Below, one piece after another: positions 8,014 to 16,556 of a stretch of DNA of 62,474 nucleotides (position 1 is its first letter; each line of letters opens with the position of its first letter). The translations under genes and the position numbers were made by a program. Location: assembly GCA_021797815.1 (NCBI GenBank), contig JAJZYZ010000011.1:1-62474 (forward strand), in the 5' to 3' direction. Below the pieces are notes generated by a model. The model saw only the letters and a list, made by a program, of their open reading frames with translations. It was not told the origin of the DNA and made no database searches. The DNA is from Bacillota bacterium (GTDB taxonomy: Bacteria > Bacillota > Sulfobacillia > Sulfobacillales > JAIMBI01).

Positions 8014-9930
8014 CTATTGCCCCGACGGGTTGGACGCGATGTGCTGGTCAAACCAGCGGAGAAGGCGCGCGTGCGCATCGATCCGGGTAGAAAGCCGTCC
8101 CCCCGAAAAGAAGCCGTGCGACTCCTCGCGGTACCGCACCCACTCGACCGGTTTTTTCTGCAGACGCAGGGCCGTAAACAGCATCTCCGCCTCCACGATG
8201 GCGCAGGTGCGGTCCTCCTCCCCGTGCAGGATGAGGAGCGGTGCCTCAACCCGTTCCACGAGATTCAGGGGAGAGTGCTCGCGGTAATAGTCGGGAATCT
8301 CATAGGGCGCGCCCTCCATGTCGGTCATGAGCGACTCCCAACTGTCGTCCGCGAGCGCCAGAGTCGCCAGGTGTGCGATGGTCGACATGGTGACGGCCGC
8401 CTGGAAATCTTTCGGATAGTGCGTGACCATCCAGTTCGTCATGAAGCCGCCATAACTTCCGCCGAATACGCCGATGTGTCCGGAAAGAGCCCGGCCGGAT
8501 TCAATCAGCCGGCGCACCAGGCTGATGCCGTCCTCGCCCTCTTTCGGGCCCCAGTTGGCGTGGATCAGGTCCGAAAAGGCCTGCCCGTAGCCCCCGCTTC
8601 CCCGGAAATTGGGCGCGGCCACCAGATAGCCGGCGTCCACCATCAGGGCGGTCGTGAACGAGAAATACGGGCCGACCGCTCCGTGGGGCCCCCCGTGCAT
8701 GTGAATGAGGGCCGGATAGGGTCCTTCGCCCGAGGGTTGAAATACGAGCGCGTCCACCGGGCCGTCGTCGGAGTCGAGGGTGACCCGCTCCGGAATAGCC
8801 GTGTGCCGCTCCTGAAGCCAGGGGTTTAGCGCCGTCACCGTGTCGACGCGGCCGGATGCGAGGTCCGCGAAGCCGATTTCCGGCGGCCGGTCGGCCAGAA
8901 GACTCTCGACGGCCGCCTCACCGCCAGGGGCCACGGAGACGGAACTCACATCCTGCACCAGAACCTCTGTTGAGCCGTCCCGCGCGGCCGCCACCAGCAT
9001 CTGGCGTCCGGCCACCCCGGCAACGAAGGCAAAGCGTCCGTCTGGAAGCGGAGCCGGAGGTTGTCCACGGCCGCCCGGCACCATTCCCTGGCTCGCGCTC
9101 CGGTCGAATCGGTGTGTGAGGCAGGTGGGCTCGCGGCTCCCATCGGCGGGGGCGAGGAGGAGATGATAGTCGCGGGTGGAGCTGGTGGTGGCTGAATGGT
9201 TGTGAAAGAAGGCGACGTCGGCGCCGTCGGTCGACCAGGCCGGCATCAGCGCCACGCCGTCCGAACGGGAGATAGGCGTGAACCGTCCAGTGCCGAGATC
9301 CACGACGAAGACGTCGAACACCCATGTGAGGTCCCAGTCGGGATGGCGTGTCGACACGAGCGCCAGCTTCTTCCCGTCCGGCGACCAGGCCGGATAAAGG
9401 TGGTGCCAGCCGCGGGGGCCGACCGGCTCGACGGCACCGGTATCGACCGCGACCCGGTACACGTGATATTCGCGCTCACCGAGGTATCCCGTGGCGTTCA
9501 GATCGTAGCGAAGCCGTCGCACGACGCGGGGGTCACGAACGGTCGTGGTGTCGGCGTCCAGCATCTCGATGGCAATCTGACGTCCATCGGGAGACCACAC
9601 CGGGCGCCGGGCGGATCCGCCCAGCACGGCCACCTGACGGCAGGATCCGGTATCCCGGTCATAGAGGGCGAGGGCGTCCTGACCGTCGCTCTTCCCGATG
9701 AAGGCAATGGCGCGGCCGTCGGGCGACCAGGCCGGCTCGCGAACCGGATCCTCGACGAGGGTCTGAGCGCGGCCGGCGCGGTCCACCTCGACCAGGGAGC
9801 TTTTCGGCTCCCCGCCGGCATAGGACTGTTCCACATACAAAAGGGAGTCGCCGCCAGGATGAATCGCCGGGGCGCTGCCTGTCACGAGGCGGGAGAGATC
9901 CTCCGGCCGCAGTCGGTCACGGGTGGGCAT
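8014..9930 (-). CDS. S9 family prolyl oligopeptidase-type serine peptidase
   Basis: This 638-residue protein combines an N-terminal beta-propeller of WD40-like/TolB-type blades (four WSPDG/WSTDG repeats over about residues 50-270) with a C-terminal alpha/beta hydrolase domain. The catalytic triad is readable: serine in FGGSYGGF, aspartate in LHGEEDRTCA and histidine in EESHGFF. It should cleave short peptides in the cytoplasm; no signal peptide is visible. The open frame runs further 5', but that extension lies over the neighbouring MFS gene. The ATG at 9930 is therefore the start, with AAGGAG about 12 bases upstream. The MFS gene ends 59 bases upstream on the same strand, suggesting one operon. 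Confidence 0.88.
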   Translation of the reverse strand: MPTRDRLRPEDLSRLVTGSAPAIHPGGDSLLYVEQSYAGGEPKSSLVEVDRAGRAQTLVEDPVREPAWSPDGRAIAFIGKSDGQDALALYDRDTGSCRQVAVLGGSARRPVWSPDGRQIAIEMLDADTTTVRDPRVVRRLRYDLNATGYLGEREYHVYRVAVDTGAVEPVGPRGWHHLYPAWSPDGKKLALVSTRHPDWDLTWVFDVFVVDLGTGRFTPISRSDGVALMPAWSTDGADVAFFHNHSATTSSTRDYHLLLAPADGSREPTCLTHRFDRSASQGMVPGGRGQPPAPLPDGRFAFVAGVAGRQMLVAAARDGSTEVLVQDVSSVSVAPGGEAAVESLLADRPPEIGFADLASGRVDTVTALNPWLQERHTAIPERVTLDSDDGPVDALVFQPSGEGPYPALIHMHGGPHGAVGPYFSFTTALMVDAGYLVAAPNFRGSGGYGQAFSDLIHANWGPKEGEDGISLVRRLIESGRALSGHIGVFGGSYGGFMTNWMVTHYPKDFQAAVTMSTIAHLATLALADDSWESLMTDMEGAPYEIPDYYREHSPLNLVERVEAPLLILHGEEDRTCAIVEAEMLFTALRLQKKPVEWVRYREESHGFFSGGRLSTRIDAHARLLRWFDQHIASNPSGQ

Positions 9931-9989
9931 GATGGCGCTTGTCTCCTTCTTGCTTCTTCTGACTTCTTCTGCTGGACTCGGGCGCGGCC

Positions 9990-11240
9990 TCACGCGCTCG
10001 GTGAGCGGGCCTGCTCCACCACCCGCTCCTGGCGTTCCTCTGGTGGTCGGATGTCGCGGAAGAACCAGTAGTACAGGACCAGGTTGAGGCTCATGAAGAG
10101 CGTTGCCCCGAAGATAGGAATGTCGAGAATCGTGTCCATGAGGGCGCCGCCCACCGCCGGGCTCACCATCGACGTGATGCCGGACGGCACCTGGCTGTAC
10201 GCAGACAGCCGGCTCCGGTAGCGATCGTCGCTCACCCCCATGGTGAATGACTGGCGGGCCGGCATCCCGAGAGAATTGAAGATCATGCGGAGCATGTAAA
10301 GTCCGCCCGCGAGCCAGTAGGTCGGCGCGAGCGCCATGCCCAGAAGCGCCAGAAGCCCGAGGCCGCGCGTGACGGTCACAGTGCGGACCACGCCCAGCCG
10401 GGCCGCCAGATTGGCCGACCACAGGTAGGGGAAGGCGGAGGCGAGGTTGATGACGGTGTAGAGAATCCCCAATTCCGCCGCGCCGACGCCGAATCGGCGG
10501 TAGAACCAGTAGGTCAGAAGCGGCCCCAAGAATCCGAAGCCCAATCCGTTCAAAGCATTGGTCACTCCAAGGCGGCCCACCAGCTGGCGAAAGCTGATGG
10601 GCGGGGCCGCCTCCGTCGTGGGAGCGGCCGTGACGGGCGCCCGGCGCTGTTCGCGGAGCGGGATGGCGGAGAGGAACATCAGCGCGGACAGCCCCATGCT
10701 GCCCAGGAAGAGGAGGTGATAGCCGGCGACGAGCGTGAAGCCGTTCCCCTCCAGCACCCGAGGGACGATGGCCACCATCGAGCCTGCCGCGCCCGCCATC
10801 ACGCCCACAAATGAGAGCGTGCCGAACGCGCGCGTGCGATTATCGTTCGTGACCGATGCCGCCACGAGCGGCTGTTCGGCCGGAAATACGGCTCCCCACG
10901 AGCCGCCGCTGCCGGCGCCGCCGCCCTTGCCGACTCCGCCGAGGCCGCTTGCCAGGACGGCGAACCAGAACTGGCTTGTAAGCCCCATGGCAAGACCGCC
11001 CACGAGCCCGAAGAGTGCCAGCATCATGATCATGATGCGGCGGCCAAAGCGGTCACCGAGGATGCCGACGGCCAACACCAGGATCACGCTTACGCCGCCC
11101 GACAGTGCCAGCATGATTCCGATACGGGCGGCCGAATATCCCGACACCGCCAGGTATAAAGGGAAGATGACGGTCAGAAACGCGACGGAGAAGCTTCTGA
11201 GCCCCCGCCCGATGTAGAGCCACCGAAGGTTCTCCGCCAT
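9990..11240 (-). CDS. MFS transporter (drug/solute exporter type)
   Basis: This is a 12-helix major facilitator protein of 416 residues. The frame opens with MAENLRWLYIGRGLRSFSVAF and contains the motif-A-like loop GDRFGRRIMIMM between helices 2 and 3. I choose the ATG at 11240 because GGGAGGGACAG precedes it directly. Two in-frame ATGs 43-48 bases upstream lack such a site and would overlap a dyad operator. Substrate is unknown. A multidrug, sugar or peptide exporter role is possible given the peptidase downstream. Its expression is probably controlled from the dyad at 11259-11279. Confidence 0.85.
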   Translation of the reverse strand: MAENLRWLYIGRGLRSFSVAFLTVIFPLYLAVSGYSAARIGIMLALSGGVSVILVLAVGILGDRFGRRIMIMMLALFGLVGGLAMGLTSQFWFAVLASGLGGVGKGGGAGSGGSWGAVFPAEQPLVAASVTNDNRTRAFGTLSFVGVMAGAAGSMVAIVPRVLEGNGFTLVAGYHLLFLGSMGLSALMFLSAIPLREQRRAPVTAAPTTEAAPPISFRQLVGRLGVTNALNGLGFGFLGPLLTYWFYRRFGVGAAELGILYTVINLASAFPYLWSANLAARLGVVRTVTVTRGLGLLALLGMALAPTYWLAGGLYMLRMIFNSLGMPARQSFTMGVSDDRYRSRLSAYSQVPSGITSMVSPAVGGALMDTILDIPIFGATLFMSLNLVLYYWFFRDIRPPEERQERVVEQARSPSA

Positions 11241-11258
11241 CTGTCCCTCCCGCCGCGC

Positions 11259-11279
11259 CTCATTAACCAAGTTAACGAG
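11259..11279. promoter_or_regulatory. Near-perfect dyad, candidate repressor operator
   Basis: CTCATTAAC-caa-GTTAACGAG is a 21-base inverted repeat with 9-base arms, one mismatch and a 3-base centre. It is AT-rich in a GC-rich neighbourhood. It lies 19 bases upstream of the MFS start and about 75 bases upstream of the divergent gene at 11353. The spacing and TTAAC core resemble sites of dimeric winged-helix (MarR-like) repressors, but no such gene is adjacent. The DNA-binding-like protein at 11353 is the nearest candidate regulator. Confidence 0.6.
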
Positions 11280-11352
11280 ATACATCATACCGCATTGATG
11301 GGCAAAGTCCGCAAGGGGTTTCCTGGCGAGCCAGATCCGCTAGACTCTGGCC

Positions 11353-12156
11353 ATGAAGAGGACGGACCGCGAGCGCTGGGCGCAAGAATTTGGCTGGACA
11401 ACGGTGCCCGAGGCACTGCCAGCGGTGCTGGTCGGCTATCGCTACCTGTTTGGGCTCGACCGCACGATGCTGACCGACCGCGCGGCGGTGCGGGGCACGA
11501 TGCTGGCCGGCTATGAACACGGGCGCCGCGAGCCGACGCCGGAAGATCTCTGGCGCCTTTCGGGTCCGCTGGGCGATGAAGAAGAACCTAATCCCGCCCG
11601 CTGGCAGGTACTGATGGCGGCGGCGTTTCTGGCCTGGCCCGGGCCCGAGTTGTACTCCGGCGTGGCCGCCCGGGACGCCGACCCGGCCCGCCTCTGGCTG
11701 CAGGCGTCGCGGGCCGAGGCCACTTTCGCCTCGGCCGCCGACGCCGCGTCAGCTATCGGGCCGCGGGCGCGGGAGCTTCTTGATGCGTACATGGACGATG
11801 GGCGGCGCTACTGGCCACGATTCGGGCAAGCCTCCTGGCCGCACTGGCACCGGCCGTCCCACCGTACGGCGTGGTTTGAGCTTGCATGGTTTGCGGATGA
11901 GTCCGGCCTGCAGGCGCTTGACCACGCGCTCGGCCACTTTTCGGATCTGCCGGCGCCGGACACGGATGAGTGGGTGGCGCTTGCGGGTGACCTGTGGGAA
12001 TTCTTTACCCGCCGTGGGCATCGGGTGCCCGGCAAGACGCGGGATCTGCGGCCGGAGCCCGAGAGGCTCGAACGCCTGGAGCGTTACTGGGCGGAGCTCT
12101 CGACGCCAAACCGGACGGTGCTGCTTGGCCTGGCCCGGGCCCTTCTCGGCCAGTGA
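11353..12156 (+). CDS. Unknown protein with an XRE-like helix-turn-helix N-terminus
   Basis: I do not recognise this 267-residue protein as a whole. Residues about 25-70 resemble a degenerate XRE/Cro-type HTH: a helix, then GTMLAGYEHGRREPTPEDLWRLS, which matches the family pattern of S-x-x-E-x-G-x-R-x-P-x-x-x-x-L. The rest is tryptophan-rich and helical (WPRFGQASWPHWHRPS, WFELAWFADESG) with no known domain. Its stop codon overlaps the GTG start of the ROK kinase. The product may therefore regulate or assist the sugar-kinase pair, and it may bind the dyad 74 bases upstream. Both ideas are inference. Confidence 0.55.
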   Translation: MKRTDRERWAQEFGWTTVPEALPAVLVGYRYLFGLDRTMLTDRAAVRGTMLAGYEHGRREPTPEDLWRLSGPLGDEEEPNPARWQVLMAAAFLAWPGPELYSGVAARDADPARLWLQASRAEATFASAADAASAIGPRARELLDAYMDDGRRYWPRFGQASWPHWHRPSHRTAWFELAWFADESGLQALDHALGHFSDLPAPDTDEWVALAGDLWEFFTRRGHRVPGKTRDLRPEPERLERLERYWAELSTPNRTVLLGLARALLGQ

Positions 12157-13034
12157 CGAGAACGGCGCCCGTGGCGCTCGGCTTTGATTTTGGCGGCACC
12201 AAGTGTGCCATCGTGCTCGGAAGCTCGGACGGGGCGGTTGTGGACGAGGCCGCCATCAAGACCGCGGCCTACGCGACGGCGGATGCCCTGGTCGATGCCG
12301 CTTTGTTACGGGGGCATGCGCTGCTGCGAGGACGGGAGGCGGCAGCTGTGGGCGTGGCGACCATGGGCATCACCCGGGAGGAGGGGGTGGATCTGGCGCC
12401 GAACGTCGCCGGCTGGAGCCGGCTTCACCTGCCCGCGGCTCTCCGCGCGCACTTTCCCGGCGTGCCGGTGCGGGTGGAGAATGACGTAAAGGCGGCGCAC
12501 CGGGCCGAAATCCGCTGGGGTGCGCTTCGGGGCAGCGGCCCGTCCGCGTATCTCAATCTCGGAACGGGCGTTGCCCTAAGTCTCGCGCTCGACGGGCGGA
12601 TCGTCGACGGGGCTCATGGTGCCTTCGGCGAGATGGCCTATGCCTGGCGGCCCGACGAGCCCGGGTATGGGGTCGGCCGTGCGCCCCTCGAAGAGAGACT
12701 CGGCGGCGGCGCCCTTGACCGCGAGCTTTCCCGCCGATTTCACGTCGCCTCACTGTCGGAGGCGTTTTCGCTGCGCGTGGAGCGGGCGGACATCGCCGGG
12801 TTTCTCAACGAACGCCTGGCCGAGATAGGATGGTGGGTCGGGCAGGCGCTTCTCCTCCTCGACGTGGAGGTTCTCTGCGTGGGCGGCGGCATCGCGCGGC
12901 ACCTGCAGGTGTTCGGGCCCTCCTGGGAGGCACAGTGGGGCGGGCGGCTCCCGTTTCCGCCCGAGCTTACGCGCGCCCGCTTCGCGGAGCGGGCGGGCGT
13001 GATGGGAGCTCTCACTCTCGCCTGGGAGGCATGA
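12153..13034 (+). CDS. ROK family sugar kinase
   Basis: This 293-residue protein has the ROK/hexokinase fold: the ATP-binding motif FDFGGTKCAIVLG at the N-terminus, RVENDVKAAHRAE with the catalytic-region aspartate, LNLGTGVALSLALDG, and DVEVLCVGGGIA near the C-terminus. The zinc-binding CxCGxxGCxE motif of classical ROK glucokinases is absent. The usual GHEIGH-like segment is replaced by GAFGEMAY, so the substrate may not be glucose. GTG at 12153 overlaps the upstream TGA. The longer open frame starting near 11994 is only the shadow of the previous gene. It is coupled to the PfkB kinase downstream. Confidence 0.85.
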   Translation: MTRTAPVALGFDFGGTKCAIVLGSSDGAVVDEAAIKTAAYATADALVDAALLRGHALLRGREAAAVGVATMGITREEGVDLAPNVAGWSRLHLPAALRAHFPGVPVRVENDVKAAHRAEIRWGALRGSGPSAYLNLGTGVALSLALDGRIVDGAHGAFGEMAYAWRPDEPGYGVGRAPLEERLGGGALDRELSRRFHVASLSEAFSLRVERADIAGFLNERLAEIGWWVGQALLLLDVEVLCVGGGIARHLQVFGPSWEAQWGGRLPFPPELTRARFAERAGVMGALTLAWEA

Positions 13035-13035
13035 C

Positions 13036-13956
13036 ATGATCTGGTCACTCGTGTTGAATCCGGCGCTCGACGTCACCCTGCAGGTACCGTCGCTGAATCC
13101 CCTGGCGGAGATCCAGTACGCCGAGCGGAGCGACTATCAGGCTGGCGGCAAGGGCCACAACGTGGCCCGGGCCGTGCGCCACCTCGGTGGCGGGGTCCGG
13201 GTTGCGGGCCTTTACGCAGGCGCGACCGGCCGCCGCATCCGCGAGCTCCTGACCGCGGCCGGAATTGACATCATCGCAGAGGATGTGTCTGGCGAGAACC
13301 GTACCTGCATCACGGTGGTGGATGGACGTGGGGGCCAGGTCGAGCTCAGGGAGCGGGGGCCGGTGGTGGACCCGCATGCGGCCGCGGCGCTCCTTCGTGC
13401 GCTGATGGCCGAAGTGCGGGACGGCGACTGGCTCGTGGTGTCGGGCGCGCTCCCACCCGGGCTGCCGCCGGCGTTGGTCGGGGAGATTGTCCGCCGATTT
13501 ACCCCGATGGTGCGGGGCGTGCTGGTGGACACGTCCGGGCCCGCGCTCCACGAGGCCTGGAAAGCGGCCCCCTATGCCCTCACCCCGAACGCGGAGGAAG
13601 CCCGCCTGCTTGGCGGGCCTAACGGTCCCGGAGGCCCGGGCCCGGAGCACCTCGTGATTACGTTGGGAGCGGGCGGCGCCGCCTGGATCCCTCGCGGCGG
13701 GCGGCCCTTAACGAAGCCAGCGCCCTCGGTGCCGGTGGTAAATGCCACCGGTTCCGGTGACTCGTTCATGGCCGGTCTGGTATGGGCCCTCGATGCGGGC
13801 GAGAACCCCCCGGGAGCGCTCGATTGGGCGCTTGCGGCGGCCACCGCCAGTGTGCAGCAGCTGGGTGTGGCCGTGTTCGAGCGAGACCAGGTCGACACGC
13901 TTCACGCGGCCTTGCGGGATGTTCAGTGGGTGCCTGGCGACCGCCATGGCGCCTGA
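13036..13956 (+). CDS. PfkB family kinase (1-phosphofructokinase/tagatose-6-phosphate kinase type)
   Basis: This 306-residue ribokinase-fold protein has the FruK/LacC-type start (LNPALDVTLQV), the PfkB signature 1 region (AGGKGHNVARAVRHLGG), the LTPNAEEARLL segment, and signature 2 with the catalytic base (VVNATGSGDSFMAGLVWAL). FruK/LacC enzymes phosphorylate fructose-1-phosphate or tagatose-6-phosphate. Placed directly behind a ROK kinase, it could make the second phosphorylation of the same sugar (inference). The ATG lies two bases after the ROK stop. No transporter or aldolase is adjacent, so the sugar cannot be named. Confidence 0.85.
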   Translation: MIWSLVLNPALDVTLQVPSLNPLAEIQYAERSDYQAGGKGHNVARAVRHLGGGVRVAGLYAGATGRRIRELLTAAGIDIIAEDVSGENRTCITVVDGRGGQVELRERGPVVDPHAAAALLRALMAEVRDGDWLVVSGALPPGLPPALVGEIVRRFTPMVRGVLVDTSGPALHEAWKAAPYALTPNAEEARLLGGPNGPGGPGPEHLVITLGAGGAAWIPRGGRPLTKPAPSVPVVNATGSGDSFMAGLVWALDAGENPPGALDWALAAATASVQQLGVAVFERDQVDTLHAALRDVQWVPGDRHGA

Positions 13957-14004
13957 CGCCGCCGAGGTCCTTCGTGAAGCGTCCGCGGGCGCGGCGACAG
14001 CCGC

Positions 14005-15999
14005 CTACAGGCCCGCAATCTTGAGCCAGATGAGTCCCGCCAGAAGTGCGCCCAACGCATAGCCCACGTAGTGGGAGAGATGGCCCGACTCCGTCTTCTG
14101 GATACGGGCGGTGATACGGTCGATGGCGTTGTAGAAAGGGTGCAGCACATGCACCATCAGGCGGTCCACGGCGTCTGTCTCCACGACGAGGCCGCGGGTC
14201 GGGTGGTCCTGGCGCGTGCGCCGAAGGCTGATTACGGGGGCAAACGCCAGCCGGAGCGGCAGCGTAAGCCCGGTTGCGGACCATAAGTGGGCCGGTTCGC
14301 TTTTAATCGAGCCCACCCACGGCTCCACGCGGCGGGAGACCCCCCGGCCCGTGTGACGCCACCATAGCGCCCGCAGAAGAAACACGATCCCCACGATGCC
14401 CCCGCCGAAGAACAGGAGATACCAGGGCGAGGTGGCCGTAAAGCCGCCGCCGGGAAACGCGATAAGGCCTGGCGCAAAGGGCAGGCCCGCGAAGATGCGC
14501 CCGCCCAGACTGTTAAGGAGCCGCGTCGTGGCGGGGGCGGTGAACACCGGCGCGATCACGGGGGCCGGCCGTTGCCCGAGGATTCTCGGCGCATTGGCCT
14601 CCATCCAGGGAACCCACCACCCGATGCCGATGCCAGATAACCACGCAAGGCACGCACCAGCCGCCACGAGCCCGGTCTCCATGCGGGAGGGCCTCAGCTT
14701 CGGGGGCCGGCGTTCGGGACCCAGGTACAGCATGCCGAACCACCTGAGCATGGCCGTGGCTCCCGCGCCCCCGATGAGGGCCACGGCGATGGCGACCGGT
14801 ATCAGCGCCACCCGCAAGGAGCTCCCGGCCCCGTTGAACAGGCCCTCGAGCGCCGACCATTCGGCGAAGTAGCCGCCGGTGGGCGGGATGGCCATGAGGG
14901 CCACCACGCCCAGGACGAGCCACTTCCCAAGGCTCCCGGAAGAGCGGAAGAGGCCCCCGACACCGAGGAAGCGACGCGTTCCGAGAGCCTTTTCCATCCA
15001 TCCGGACGCCGTGAAGGCCGCCGTCTTGGCACCGAGGTGCATCAGGAGGATGGCGAAGTAGGCGGCCGCGGCCAGCGAGGCCGCCACCACGACGTGCTCG
15101 TGCAAGAAGACGATATACAGGCCGAGAATGCCCATGGCGAGCCCCACCCATTCGATGGTGGAGTAGGCCAGCACTCGCTTGAAGTCGTCGTCGATCATGG
15201 CATGGATGACACCCAGTACCGCACCGCCCAGTCCGACAATCACGAGGCCCCAGGCGACGGTCGTGGGGGCGGGTGCCCAGCCCATCCACTCCCACATGCC
15301 CACCAGGACGACGGTGGAAAGCACACCCGAAAGGATGCCGGCGGCGGCTCCAGGCGCCTCCGGCTCGGCCAGCGGCAGCCACACCTGAAACGGGAAGAGC
15401 CCCGCTTTCGCCCCGAGCCCTATGATGCCGAGGGCGGCTGCCACCGCCATAGAGCCGGCGTCTTGCGGGGGGGCGAGATTGAGGATGACCGCGCCTATGA
15501 GGAGCGCGACGGTGCCGGTCTCGCTCATGACCAGCATGGTCCAGCCCGACGCGACGGTGCGGCGGCGATAGGCCTGACTCACGACCATCACGTATCCACC
15601 GACGGCGATAAGGCCCCAGCCCACCAGGAGCGCGAGCGGACTCCGGGCGAGGAGAAAGAGGGTAACCGCGGAGGTGAGCCAGGTGAGGCCGACCACCATC
15701 CCCCGCCCCGGGCTCCGGGACAGGAGCGCCAGTCCCGAAAGTCCCATCATGAGGAGGCACAGGGCCAGCCAGACCGCCGACCACGGGCTCAACGCGTAGC
15801 GGAGCACCCCCACCGGGAGGACGAGCTGAAGCCGCGACGCCCCCGATGCCAGAGAGACGATGGACAGGCCCACGGGGTACGCAAGCCCGAGCAGGGCCGT
15901 GACCACGCCGGTCCGCGAAAAGCGTCCGGTGGCCGCCAGAACGCTTGTGAGAGCGCTTGCCGCCAAGGTTCCGATGAGGGTCCATGCCACGAGACTCAT
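14005..15999 (-). CDS. Ehr-type complex: antiporter-like membrane subunit (HyfB/NuoL-M-N family)
   Basis: This 664-residue, roughly 16-helix protein belongs to the proton-antiporter family of complex I and group 4 hydrogenases. The core segment GLGAKAGLFPFQVWLPLAE carries the conserved lysine of the broken helix. The pattern continues with a TAAFTASGWMEKALGTRR-like stretch typical of HyfB. The C-terminus extends beyond the family core and ends in one more helix. It is the last gene of the six-gene operon. Its ATG overlaps the TGA of the small-subunit gene (ATGA), so the two are translationally coupled. It presumably translocates protons or sodium ions across the cytoplasmic membrane. Confidence 0.85.
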   Translation of the reverse strand: MSLVAWTLIGTLAASALTSVLAATGRFSRTGVVTALLGLAYPVGLSIVSLASGASRLQLVLPVGVLRYALSPWSAVWLALCLLMMGLSGLALLSRSPGRGMVVGLTWLTSAVTLFLLARSPLALLVGWGLIAVGGYVMVVSQAYRRRTVASGWTMLVMSETGTVALLIGAVILNLAPPQDAGSMAVAAALGIIGLGAKAGLFPFQVWLPLAEPEAPGAAAGILSGVLSTVVLVGMWEWMGWAPAPTTVAWGLVIVGLGGAVLGVIHAMIDDDFKRVLAYSTIEWVGLAMGILGLYIVFLHEHVVVAASLAAAAYFAILLMHLGAKTAAFTASGWMEKALGTRRFLGVGGLFRSSGSLGKWLVLGVVALMAIPPTGGYFAEWSALEGLFNGAGSSLRVALIPVAIAVALIGGAGATAMLRWFGMLYLGPERRPPKLRPSRMETGLVAAGACLAWLSGIGIGWWVPWMEANAPRILGQRPAPVIAPVFTAPATTRLLNSLGGRIFAGLPFAPGLIAFPGGGFTATSPWYLLFFGGGIVGIVFLLRALWWRHTGRGVSRRVEPWVGSIKSEPAHLWSATGLTLPLRLAFAPVISLRRTRQDHPTRGLVVETDAVDRLMVHVLHPFYNAIDRITARIQKTESGHLSHYVGYALGALLAGLIWLKIAGL

Positions 16000-16538
16000 G
16001 TAAGACGCTCCGCCTGTCTCGCAGCCGGCGCCTCCACCACGGCCAGCAGGGTCGCCAGAATGTCGTTGGGGGAGGGCGGACAGCCGAAGACCCGGGCCGC
16101 GACCGGCACCACCTTGCCCAGATCCCCTATCACACCCGGCATCCCCGCGAAATAGTCTTGCTCACCGCCGGCACATCCGCCGATGGCCACGACCAGCTTG
16201 GGCTCGGGCATGGCGTCATAAGTTTCCCGGATGTGGGGCACCATGGCTTCCGTGATGATGCCGGTGACCAGGAGGAGGTCGGCATGTCGGGGCGACGGGG
16301 TAAAGCCGAATCCAAAGCGGCTCCAGTCATACACCGGACTCCCCAGCAGAGAAAGCTCCGACTCGCAGCCGTTGGACGACCCGCCGTCCACGTGACGGAC
16401 GGCGAGTGACCGGCCGAACTGGCGTGTCGTGCGAAGAACCTGGCCGGGGCGGGCCAGAGCCTCGGGGTCGGCCCGGAAGGGATAGGGGCCGACGGCGGGC
16501 CGCCGCACAAAGTGATAGAGCCACCGGGGATACAGCAC
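15996..16538 (-). CDS. Ehr-type complex: small (NuoB/HycG-like) subunit with one cluster ligand missing
   Basis: This 180-residue protein is the electron-transfer small subunit of a group 4-hydrogenase-like complex. The family holds a [4Fe-4S] cluster with four cysteines: CxxC, GxCA and GCPP. Here the first motif reads GSSNGCESE where hydrogenases have GSCNGCxxE, so Ser55 replaces the first cysteine. GGCAGGE and FGCPPSPNDIL keep the other two. I choose the GTG at 16538 because AGGAAGGAG lies 8 bases upstream; the GTG at 16547 would overlap that site. It follows the large-subunit gene by 18 bases. The cluster may be altered or have a non-cysteine ligand. Confidence 0.85.
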   Translation of the reverse strand: MLYPRWLYHFVRRPAVGPYPFRADPEALARPGQVLRTTRQFGRSLAVRHVDGGSSNGCESELSLLGSPVYDWSRFGFGFTPSPRHADLLLVTGIITEAMVPHIRETYDAMPEPKLVVAIGGCAGGEQDYFAGMPGVIGDLGKVVPVAARVFGCPPSPNDILATLLAVVEAPAARQAERLT

Positions 16539-16556
16539 GAGGGGCACTCCTTCCTG

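Noticed and set aside
14513-15985. Long minus-strand open frame of 490 codons inside the HyfB-like gene
   Set aside because: It is an out-of-frame shadow, histidine/arginine/glycine-rich, while the other frame gives a clear antiporter subunit.
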